This document shows positions 17,500-24,608 of a stretch of 64,000 nucleotides of DNA, piece by piece; position 1 is the first letter of the stretch, and the number at the start of each line of letters is the position of its first letter. Source of the stretch: Acinetobacter bereziniae LMG 1003 = CIP 70.12 (GTDB lineage: Bacteria > Pseudomonadota > Gammaproteobacteria > Pseudomonadales > Moraxellaceae); the NCBI RefSeq assembly GCF_000368925.1, contig NZ_KB849756.1, positions 89,589 through 153,588 on the forward strand, written 5' to 3'. The notes under the pieces are model-generated. The model made no database searches and had not been told where the DNA came from. It saw nothing but the letters and a program-made list of their open reading frames with translations. A program made the position numbers and the translations under genes.

Positions 17500-17513
17500 T
17501 GTCATCTATGACA
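17500..17513. promoter_or_regulatory. dyad operator candidate upstream of acyl-CoA dehydrogenase genes
   Basis: TGTCAT and ATGACA form a perfect 6+6 dyad with a 2-base spacer, 67 bases before the first dehydrogenase start. This size and symmetry fit a TetR- or GntR-class operator. The regulator is not in the immediate neighbourhood. Confidence 0.3.
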
Positions 17514-17579
17514 TAGTTTTTTCTTTTTTTGCATGTCAGGATGATCGCATACCAACACTAGAATACAGGGTATTTCGGA

Positions 17580-18875
17580 ATGACCAATATGGTAAATAAA
17601 GCTCAGGGGTTGGGCTTAAATCTAATTACAAAAATTGCAGGCAGCGATTTACTTGATCAATTTAAATTGCGCAAATTTATTGAAAGATCACTTTATCAAG
17701 GATCAAAAGCAGGTTTTAAAACGCTCAGTGCCACGCAAAAAGCCTTTAAATCAGATCCAAATGTGTCTAAACAAAGACTGCCCAACCAACAAAAATCGCT
17801 TTTTGATCTAAGCTTGACAGAAGAACAGCAAATGACTGTTGATGCAATGGATCAATTTGCCGCAGAAGTACTTTATCCATTGGCGCATCAAGCCGACCAT
17901 CATGAAAAATTTCCTGTAGAACTCTGGCAGCACAGCATCGACTTAGGTTTGAATTACTATGCGTTGCCTGAAGCCTTAGGTGGAGTTGCTTCTGAGAAAA
18001 ATATTGTCAGTAATATTTTGATTGCCGAGCGCTTAGCAAAAGGTGACTTTTCTCTTGCAGCGGGATTGCTCTCAACATTTAGTGTGATTAATGCAATTAC
18101 GCAATGGGGTTCTGAGAAATCACAATCGCTTTATTTACCTAGTTTTGCCAATGATACTGAAATTCAAGCCACTTTTGCGGTACAAGAAGCAACCCCTGCC
18201 TTTAATCCAATGCGTTTAAAAACCAAAGCAACATCACAAAATGGTCAGTTTAGCTTAACGGGTGAAAAAACGTTGGTTTTGCTTGGTGAAACGGCTGATC
18301 TACTACTGGTTAGTGCTGAGTTTAATGGTAAGCCTGATGTGTTTATTGTCAACCGTGACTCCAGTATTACGGTGAAAAAAACACCGGCAATGGGTCTAAA
18401 AGCGACGGAAACAGTGACCCTTAAGTTTGATCAAACGCCTGCACAACGATTGGGTGATGAGGACTTTAACTACCCTGCCTTTTTAGATTTAGGTAATTTA
18501 ATGTGGTGTGCACTGGCTGTAGGAACTTGTGAAGCAGTCAAAGAATACAGTATCAAATATGCCAATGAACGCACTGCATTTGGTGAACCTATTTCACATC
18601 GTCAAAGTGTAGCTTTTATGATTGCCGATATGGCAATAGAAATTGATGCAATGCGTATGCTGATCCTCAACGCTGCAAGTTTGGCAGAATCAGGGCAACC
18701 TTTCCATCGTGAAGCATATTTAGCACGCTTACTTTGTGCTGAAAAGTCGATGAAAATCGCCACAGATGGCGTACAAATTTTAGGTGGACATGGTTTTACC
18801 AAAGAGCATCCTGCTGAACGTTGGTACCGTGATCTGCGTGCTACAGCTGTTTTACATTCTGGTTTACATGCTTAA
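17580..18875 (+). CDS. acyl-CoA dehydrogenase homologue without the usual catalytic Glu
   Basis: A 431-residue protein of the acyl-CoA dehydrogenase fold with an extra ~75-residue N-terminal segment. Recognisable parts are the N-terminal helical domain from about residue 85, TFAVQEATPAFNP near 206 (beta domain start), and YANERTAFGEPISHRQSVAFMIADMAIEIDAMR and GVQILGGHGFTKEHPAERWYRDLRA in the C-terminal domain. The chain then ends AVLHSGLHA, where active enzymes have an EGT/Q segment carrying the base. It is followed 23 bases later by a complete dehydrogenase. Confidence 0.85.
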   Translation: MTNMVNKAQGLGLNLITKIAGSDLLDQFKLRKFIERSLYQGSKAGFKTLSATQKAFKSDPNVSKQRLPNQQKSLFDLSLTEEQQMTVDAMDQFAAEVLYPLAHQADHHEKFPVELWQHSIDLGLNYYALPEALGGVASEKNIVSNILIAERLAKGDFSLAAGLLSTFSVINAITQWGSEKSQSLYLPSFANDTEIQATFAVQEATPAFNPMRLKTKATSQNGQFSLTGEKTLVLLGETADLLLVSAEFNGKPDVFIVNRDSSITVKKTPAMGLKATETVTLKFDQTPAQRLGDEDFNYPAFLDLGNLMWCALAVGTCEAVKEYSIKYANERTAFGEPISHRQSVAFMIADMAIEIDAMRMLILNAASLAESGQPFHREAYLARLLCAEKSMKIATDGVQILGGHGFTKEHPAERWYRDLRATAVLHSGLHA

Positions 18876-18898
18876 AACGAATAAAAAGGATATTACTC

Positions 18899-20098
18899 AT
18901 GAATTTACAAAATCCAAAAAAATTCAAAATGCTTTTAGACCAAGCACATGAAACAGCTGTTAATGTATTACGTCCAATTTCACGTAAATACGATAAAGCA
19001 GAACATGCCTACCCAAAAGAGTTGGATATGCTTGCCTCTTTACTTGATGGTATGAACGATGGGGGCGATGGCTTAAATGCTGGTGCTGCAATCAACAAAC
19101 GTGGTGACCATGACAACAGCAATAAAAATGGGACCAATATGTCAACCGCCTTAGGCATTATCGAAATGTGCTATGGCGATACTGGTTTACTTCTGTCTAT
19201 GCCACGTCAAGGTTTAGGAAACTCTGCGATTGCTGCGGTTGCCAATGATGAACAGCTAGAACGATTTAAAGGTACATGGGCAGCAATGGCGATTACTGAA
19301 CCGGGATGTGGTTCTGACTCCGCTGCTATTCGTACCACGGCAACACAAGACGGTGACGAATATATTCTCAATGGCGAGAAAATCTTTGTAACTTCAGGTG
19401 AGCGTGCAGATTCTGTGGTGGTCTGGGCAACATTAGATAAAAAATTGGGTCGAGCTGCGATCAAATCTTTTGTTGTACCTAAAGGTACACCAGGCATGAA
19501 AGTTGAACGCTTAGAACATAAACTCGGAATTAAAGCATCAGATACGGCTGCAATCAGTTTTATTGACTGTCGAGTACCTGCCGCGAATTTACTTGGCAAT
19601 GCTGAAATTGATGTCGCAAAAGGCTTTGCAGGGGTAATGGAAACCTTTGATAATACTCGCCCTCTGGTTGCAGCAATGGCTGTAGGTTGTGCCAAAGCAT
19701 CTTTAGAACGAATCAAGGAAATTTTTAAAGATGAACTTGATGCTGACTATGCCACTCCATATTTACAGAGCTCCAATTTAGCAGCGCAAATTTATCGAAT
19801 GGAAGCGGAATGGGAAGCTGCTCGTTTACTCACCATTAAAGCCACTTGGATGGCGGATAATAAAAAACCCAACTCGCGCGAAGCCTCAATTGCCAAAGCT
19901 AAAGCTGGACGTATTGGCAATGAAATTACATTGAAATGTGTAGAACTCGCCGCAAGTGTGGGCTATAACGAAGATGAACTGCTTGAAAAATGGGCACGTG
20001 ACTCAAAAATTCTCGACATTTTTGAAGGTACACAACAAATTCAACAGTTGATTATTGCCCGTCGTGAATTAGGAAAATCATCCAGTGAACTGAAATAG
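18899..20098 (+). CDS. acyl-CoA dehydrogenase
   Basis: A 399-residue FAD flavoenzyme that introduces the alpha-beta double bond into acyl-CoA. It shows AITEPGCGSDSAAIRT (FAD/substrate loop near 131), NGEKIFVTSGERAD, and near the C-terminus DSKILDIFEGTQQIQQLIIARRELG, which includes the Glu usually acting as catalytic base. AAAAGGA precedes the ATG. With the neighbour it may form a heteromeric or functionally paired system. Confidence 0.93.
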   Translation: MNLQNPKKFKMLLDQAHETAVNVLRPISRKYDKAEHAYPKELDMLASLLDGMNDGGDGLNAGAAINKRGDHDNSNKNGTNMSTALGIIEMCYGDTGLLLSMPRQGLGNSAIAAVANDEQLERFKGTWAAMAITEPGCGSDSAAIRTTATQDGDEYILNGEKIFVTSGERADSVVVWATLDKKLGRAAIKSFVVPKGTPGMKVERLEHKLGIKASDTAAISFIDCRVPAANLLGNAEIDVAKGFAGVMETFDNTRPLVAAMAVGCAKASLERIKEIFKDELDADYATPYLQSSNLAAQIYRMEAEWEAARLLTIKATWMADNKKPNSREASIAKAKAGRIGNEITLKCVELAASVGYNEDELLEKWARDSKILDIFEGTQQIQQLIIARRELGKSSSELK

Positions 20099-20162
20099 TT
20101 TCGAATGGTTGATCAAACCTCAACTGCTATAGTTTTGATCAATTAAATTATCAACTGATCAC

Positions 20163-20200
20163 AAAAGGTAGAATTTTTGCTATAAAAATTCTACCTTTTT
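20163..20200 (+). terminator. terminator after the dehydrogenase pair
   Basis: AAAAGGTAGAATTTTT pairs with AAAAATTCTACCTTTTT around a short loop, with T-rich end, between the dehydrogenase stop and the GNAT gene. Confidence 0.8.
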
Positions 20201-20214
20201 ATTTTCATATTCAT

Positions 20215-20712
20215 ATGTATCAAATTCGAACCATACAAATACAAGATAATGCTGCGATTGCACAAGTCATTCGGGAGGTATCTAAAGAATTTGGTCTTGC
20301 ACCTGAGTCTGGCTTTGCTGTTGCCGATCCTATTCTGGATGATTTATATCAAGTATACGCACAAGACAATGCACAATATTGGGTGATTGAGGATGGCAAT
20401 GGTCGAATCGTTGGCGGTGGCGGTATTTCACCATTACAGGGCGATTCCTCTATTTTAGAAATTCAAAAAATGTATTTTTTACCCGAACTTCGTGGTCTGG
20501 GATTTGCAAAAAAGATCCTTGAACAATGTTTTGAGTTTGCCCAACATCATGGTTTTCAAGCCTGTTATTTAGAAACCACTAAAAACCTGTGGCAAGCGAT
20601 AAAACTCTATGAAAAATTAGGCTTTGAGCATTTGCCCGCGCCTAAAGGCAACACAGGTCATAGTCATGCTTGTGAAGTTTGGATGCTTAAAACATTTGAA
20701 CCTAGCACTTAA
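20215..20712 (+). CDS. GNAT family N-acetyltransferase
   Basis: A 165-residue single-domain acetyltransferase. The acetyl-CoA-binding region is EIQKMYFLPELRGLGFAKKIL, with the pyrophosphate loop R-G-L-G-F-A, followed by the C-terminal strand LYEKLGFEHLPAP. The N-terminus starts directly with the fold (MYQIRTIQIQD). Substrate unknown. The short distance to the preceding terminator leaves little room for a promoter, so the gene may be read through. Confidence 0.85.
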   Translation: MYQIRTIQIQDNAAIAQVIREVSKEFGLAPESGFAVADPILDDLYQVYAQDNAQYWVIEDGNGRIVGGGGISPLQGDSSILEIQKMYFLPELRGLGFAKKILEQCFEFAQHHGFQACYLETTKNLWQAIKLYEKLGFEHLPAPKGNTGHSHACEVWMLKTFEPST

Positions 20713-20835
20713 TTAACTTTAGTCGTATTTTCATTGCTTTAAAGTCATTGGACAATGCGAAGATTAGAATTGTTTAAAAACTGAAATGTATTTTTTAATG
20801 CGACTTAAAAAAATGAATCCTTGGCAAAACAGTCA

Positions 20836-20863
20836 TTGAAATTGCTTAACGGTAATTTACAAT
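20836..20863 (+). promoter_or_regulatory. candidate sigma-70 promoter for the MaoC gene
   Basis: TTGAAA and TACAAT separated by 16 bases, 84 bases upstream of the MaoC-family start. Judged by pattern only. Confidence 0.35.
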
Positions 20864-20946
20864 GAAAATGTTTAGATAATTTAATTTTTATACTTAGAAA
20901 TTCATGATTTATAAGTATCTTGTGAAATTAAGGGAATGTATAAACA

Positions 20947-21396
20947 ATGTTGTATTTGGAAGATTTAAACGTAGGTGATCATTTTAAAAGTCGTGAATAC
21001 GAAATGACTTTGGATGAAGTTTTAGAATTTGCACATAAGTATGATCCGCAAGTGTTCCATACCGATGCAGAAAAAGCCAAAGATCATCCAATTTTTAAAG
21101 GATTAGCAGCAAGTGGCTGGCATACATCGGCAGTCACCATGCGACTCTGGACTGAATGCTTCCCTGTTGCATATGGACTGATTGGTTCAGAGTCCAGCTT
21201 ACGATGGCCCAGACCTACACGAGTTGGCGATCGAATTCATGTCGATGTTGAAATTGTTTCGATTACCCCTTCTAAAACTAAAAATGATCGTGCTATTGTG
21301 ACCTATATCACACAAGCTAAAAACCAAAATGATGATGTATTACTTATTTCAACCACCAAAATCGTGGTATTTAAACGTAATTTTGATGCGCATTAA
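20947..21396 (+). CDS. MaoC-like hot-dog-fold dehydratase
   Basis: A 149-residue single hot-dog domain of the MaoC/R-hydratase type. The N-terminus LEDLNVGDHFKSREYEMT and PQVFHTDAEKAKDHPIFKGLAASGWHTSAV carry the substrate-tunnel region, and SLRWPRPTRVGDRIHVDVEI is typical of the family. Such enzymes hydrate enoyl-CoA/ACP. The AraC-type regulator follows on the same strand 93 bases later, so the two may be co-expressed. Confidence 0.87.
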   Translation: MLYLEDLNVGDHFKSREYEMTLDEVLEFAHKYDPQVFHTDAEKAKDHPIFKGLAASGWHTSAVTMRLWTECFPVAYGLIGSESSLRWPRPTRVGDRIHVDVEIVSITPSKTKNDRAIVTYITQAKNQNDDVLLISTTKIVVFKRNFDAH

Positions 21397-21489
21397 TCCT
21401 CAATTTGTCTTACAATATTTAAGGGTTTTTCCATATCATGACAATATGATGAAACAAGTAAAAGCAATGTTCAGAGCAATGGAAAGCAC

Positions 21490-22521
21490 ATGAAAACAGT
21501 CTCAGCTCGCCAAGATCAGGGAATTCCTGGTGTTTATGGACTATTATTATTAGATATCGTTTCGCGTTGGGGATATAGTGCGGAAACATTATTTGCACCG
21601 TTTAACTTTACCAGTGAACAGCTCGCAGAACCAGAGTGTCGAATACCTACACCACTTGCCAATGAGCTCATTAAACATGCGCTGAAACTGACAGGCGAAA
21701 GCACATTAGGCTTTCACCTCGGAACACAGATGCGTATTTCAATTCATGGCTTTATTGGCTATGCCATCATGACTGCCAATGACATTACTGATGCATTGGT
21801 ACTGGCAAACCGATTTATTCAATTGCGTATGCCCTTTTTGCAATTGTACTTCTCAACATTCGGTGAAAAAGCGACATTACAGTTGCAATGTGATATTGAA
21901 ATCGAACCTTTGCGCACTGAAATTGTGATGGGTTTGACTTTTGGGATCATGACCATGGCAAAGGCATTAACTGGAATTAATGACCTGCATGGTGATATTG
22001 ATTTTGACTTTCCAAAGCCAGAAGGTTTTGACAAATACGTTGAAAAACTGTCAAAGCAATATACTATGCGTTTCGAACAGCCACACTTAATTGCCAGTTT
22101 TGACAAAGCTTATTTGGGTTTAAAGATGGTCAATGCCGACCCAATTGCCAGTCAAATTGCGATTAACCAATGTGAAGCAGAACTTTCCGCTTTAGGCGAA
22201 AGACGCCGTTTAGCAATGCGTGTGCGTGATATTTTAACTCATTCAGAACAGCATTATCTCAGTATCGAAAATGTTGCAGATCGCCTACATATGTCCGATC
22301 GTACCTTAAAACGTCAATTGGCAGCTGAAGGAACTTCTTTTTCAACATTGGTTGACGAAGTTCGTTACCGTCACGCAACTTCGTTACTTTCACGTACCGA
22401 CTATACCCTTGAGCAAATTGCTGATGAACTTGGCTACAGTGATGTAGCAAATTTTAGTCGTGCATTTAAACGTTGGAGTGGACGCAGTCCTAGCAGTTGG
22501 CGTAAAGATCCTTACTTATAA
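21490..22521 (+). CDS. AraC family transcriptional regulator (arabinose-binding-domain type)
   Basis: A 343-residue regulator. Residues ~25-215 form the ligand-binding domain seen in OruR/ArgR-like AraC members (LGFHLGTQMRISIHGFIGYAIMTA), and ~240-343 contain two helix-turn-helix motifs: VADRLHMSDRTLKRQLAAEG and LEQIADELGYSDVANFSRAFKRW, ending SPSSWR. It probably controls a lipid- or amino-acid-related catabolic gene; target not visible in the sequence. Confidence 0.9.
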   Translation: MKTVSARQDQGIPGVYGLLLLDIVSRWGYSAETLFAPFNFTSEQLAEPECRIPTPLANELIKHALKLTGESTLGFHLGTQMRISIHGFIGYAIMTANDITDALVLANRFIQLRMPFLQLYFSTFGEKATLQLQCDIEIEPLRTEIVMGLTFGIMTMAKALTGINDLHGDIDFDFPKPEGFDKYVEKLSKQYTMRFEQPHLIASFDKAYLGLKMVNADPIASQIAINQCEAELSALGERRRLAMRVRDILTHSEQHYLSIENVADRLHMSDRTLKRQLAAEGTSFSTLVDEVRYRHATSLLSRTDYTLEQIADELGYSDVANFSRAFKRWSGRSPSSWRKDPYL

Positions 22522-22638
22522 TATGCTTTGCACTGATTATTGATTTATATGAATAAGTTTATCAGTATCTCTGCTTTTTGTTTTGTTTGAAAAAGCGGTA
22601 TAACTCGTGGCAAAAATAAATGGATTAATGGAGTCATT

Positions 22639-23013
22639 ATGAATCATCCTTCTGATTTGAAGTATGCAGCAACACATGAATGGGTAAAAATTGAGGGTGA
22701 TCTCGTGATTACCGGTATTTCAGATCATGCTCAAGATGCTTTGGGTGACCTTGTTTATGTTGAAGCTCCAGAAGTAGGTAGCCGTGTAACTGCTGGCGCT
22801 CAGGCAGGTGTTGTTGAATCAGTGAAAACTGCTTCTGATATTCATGCTCCTGTCTCAGGTGAAGTGGTCGAAGTAAATACCGCGCTTGAAGATGATCCAG
22901 ATTTTGTCAATGATGACCCATATGGCAAAGGTTGGATTTATAAGATTAAGCCAGACAATATTGCTGATGTTGAAAAGTTACTCAGTAACACTGAATATGA
23001 AGCTGGACTTTAA
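22639..23013 (+). CDS. gcvH: glycine cleavage system H protein
   Basis: A 124-residue lipoyl carrier. The lipoylated lysine is Lys63 in GVVESVKTASDIHAP, and the N-terminus YAATHEWVKIEGD is typical. It shuttles the aminomethyl group between GcvP and GcvT. The partner genes gcvT and gcvP are not in this window, and no glycine riboswitch is evident in the 117-base leader. GGAG precedes the ATG. Confidence 0.96.
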   Translation: MNHPSDLKYAATHEWVKIEGDLVITGISDHAQDALGDLVYVEAPEVGSRVTAGAQAGVVESVKTASDIHAPVSGEVVEVNTALEDDPDFVNDDPYGKGWIYKIKPDNIADVEKLLSNTEYEAGL

Positions 23014-23029
23014 TTTTTAAGCACTTTAT

Positions 23030-23057
23030 AAAAAGACCAGAATTTTCTGGTCTTTTT
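23030..23057. terminator. bidirectional terminator between gcvH and aroG
   Basis: AAAAAGACCAGA pairs with TCTGGTCTTTTT around a 4-base loop. The flanks are A- and T-rich on both strands, so it can end gcvH (+) and aroG (-). Confidence 0.85.
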
Positions 23058-23094
23058 AATTTCATATCGAAAATTAGTACAGTTCTACAACTTA

Positions 23095-24150
23095 TTAAGC
23101 CGAACACGCTAAAGTCTTTTCAGAAAGCTGTTCAGCAACTTCCAAAAGCAACTGCTCAGTTTTGCTCCAACCTAAACAGCCATCCGTAACAGATTGACCA
23201 TAAGTCATATCACAAGAAATTTTTTGATTGCCATCAACCAAATGACTTTCCAACATCACACCACGAACATGAGTTAAATGTCTTTCTTCAATAATTTGCT
23301 GTAAAACCAACGGTTGCTTTAAAGGGTCTTTACTGCTGTTACCATGGCTACAGTCAATCACCAGCGCAGGTAATTTTCCTTGATGTTGATGGCGAATCTG
23401 CTGAATCGATGCAGCATCATAATTGGTTCCTTTGTTAGAACCACGCAAGATGATATGCGCTAAAGGATTGCCCTGACTATGTATGATGCACGGTGTACCT
23501 TTTTGACTCATGGCAAGGAATTGATGAGCATGGCTTGCAGATTGGATTGCATCTAAAGCAATTTGAATTGAACCATCTGTACCATTTTTGAAGCCGATAC
23601 TGAAAGGCATGTGACTTGAAATTTCACGGTGAATTTGTGACTCACTGGTACGAGCACCAATCGCACCCCAAGCCAACAAATCATCAAAATAAGCTGTTGC
23701 CATCGGGCTTAAAATTTCGCTGGCAATCGGTAAACCTTTTTCAATAATTTGCAAATAAAGTTGGCGTGACTTCTCTAAACCCAATTGCATATTGGCAGAC
23801 CCATCTAAATTTGGGTCGTATAAAAAACCTTTCCAGCCCACTGTTGTGCGTGGCTTTTCAATATATGCACGCATCACTAAAAAAATATGATCTGAAACTT
23901 TTTCTTGGAGTTGAATTAAACGATCTGCATATTCAAGTGCAGATTTTTCATCATGAATTGAGCATGGACCTGTGATCACAAGTAAACGATGATCTAAACC
24001 ATTGAGAATGTTTTGAATTGTTTGACGTTGTTCAGCAACTTGAAAAGCAAGTTTATGTTGTAATGGGAATTTTTCTTTTAACTCATAAGGCAAAGCTAAC
24101 TGAGTTTCTATCGTTTGATTTTGTTGTAAAGCGATATTTAGAGCATTCAT
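23095..24150 (-). CDS. 3-deoxy-7-phosphoheptulonate synthase (DAHP synthase, AroG/F/H class)
   Basis: The first shikimate-pathway enzyme, joining phosphoenolpyruvate and erythrose 4-phosphate. The 351-residue protein has the type I-alpha signatures: ITGPCSIHD near 59, MRAYIEKPRTTVGWKGFLYDP near 92, GARTSESQIHR, GFKNGTDGSIQIA, VIDCSHGNSSKD near 265 and DGCLGWSKTE near the end. Which aromatic acid inhibits it cannot be read reliably. AAAGGAA lies 8 bases upstream of the ATG. Expression appears to be controlled by a leader with two aromatic-rich peptides and an attenuator. Confidence 0.96.
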   Translation of the reverse strand: MNALNIALQQNQTIETQLALPYELKEKFPLQHKLAFQVAEQRQTIQNILNGLDHRLLVITGPCSIHDEKSALEYADRLIQLQEKVSDHIFLVMRAYIEKPRTTVGWKGFLYDPNLDGSANMQLGLEKSRQLYLQIIEKGLPIASEILSPMATAYFDDLLAWGAIGARTSESQIHREISSHMPFSIGFKNGTDGSIQIALDAIQSASHAHQFLAMSQKGTPCIIHSQGNPLAHIILRGSNKGTNYDAASIQQIRHQHQGKLPALVIDCSHGNSSKDPLKQPLVLQQIIEERHLTHVRGVMLESHLVDGNQKISCDMTYGQSVTDGCLGWSKTEQLLLEVAEQLSEKTLACSA

Positions 24151-24186
24151 AATGTATTCCTTTGGACTCTCACTCAGTCCTAACTT

Positions 24187-24291
24187 TTATTTGAGCGTAT
24201 GGGATCTATTCAAATGGGCAATCAAATTGTTCATTTGACCAAAGTAAAACCAATAAAAGTTGCTAAAATATACAGCGTTAAATTTCATCAT
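24187..24291 (-). CDS. second aromatic-rich leader peptide of the DAHP synthase gene
   Basis: A 34-codon reading frame starting ATGATG at 24291, behind the ribosome site TTTTGGAGAA, and ending TAA 36 bases before the aroG start. Residues 7-18 read VYFSNFYWFYFG: four Phe, three Tyr and one Trp within 12 codons, far above chance. It lies after the attenuator hairpin, so it is translated only from read-through transcripts. A small hairpin (GGACT-N7-AGTCC) separates it from the aroG ribosome site, and the segment TCCAAA next to that site can pair with TTTGGA of this peptide's own ribosome site. A role in translational control by aromatic tRNA charging is inference. Confidence 0.75.
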   Translation of the reverse strand: MMKFNAVYFSNFYWFYFGQMNNLIAHLNRSHTLK

Positions 24292-24346
24292 GACATTCTC
24301 CAAAACTTTAAATTCAATCTATTTTAAAAGGTTAATATATAGGCAT

Positions 24347-24377
24347 AAAAAAACCTGATCAGGGTTGCCGATCAGGT
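24347..24377 (-). terminator. attenuator terminator in the aroG leader
   Basis: On the minus strand ACCTGATC pairs with GATCAGGT around a 9-base loop, followed by seven T. The loop sequence GGCAACC (24363-24369) can alternatively pair with GGTTGCC (24391-24397), which would prevent the terminator. A third pairing GGGCA/TGCCC (24390-24394 with 24405-24409) would in turn block that antiterminator. Confidence 0.85.
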
Positions 24378-24425
24378 ATTAACTTTGATGGGCAACCATT
24401 TCAGTGCCCGAACGACTTCAGGCAA

Positions 24426-24497
24426 CTATCTAAAGAATTGCCAAAAATAATAAGAAGTAGCGATTACAGGTTGCTTTAACATCTTTATGTCGTTCAT
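24426..24497 (-). CDS. first aromatic-rich leader peptide of the DAHP synthase gene
   Basis: A short frame beginning at an ATG at 24497 (23 residues) or at an in-frame ATG at 24482 (18 residues). Its C-terminal part reads YYFWQFFR and then TAG: two Tyr, one Phe, Trp, then two more Phe within seven codons. GGCAA in the Trp-Gln codons can pair with TTGCC just after the stop, and the mutually exclusive hairpins and terminator listed separately follow. This is the standard architecture of an amino-acid attenuator, here sensing Tyr, Phe and Trp together. The ribosome site is weak (AAGATAG or AAAG). Confidence 0.8.
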   Translation of the reverse strand: MNDIKMLKQPVIATSYYFWQFFR

Positions 24498-24608
24498 AAA
24501 AATCTATCTTGAATTCACAATACTCGCTGTGCCATGACTTTTCAAGCTATTTTTAAAAATATTTTGATTTTATATAAATGCGCTGAATAAACTGAATTAA
24601 TTATGCAT

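Noticed and set aside
23095..24150. Possible riboswitch in the aroG leader
   Set aside because: The leader is fully explained by leader peptides and attenuator stems.
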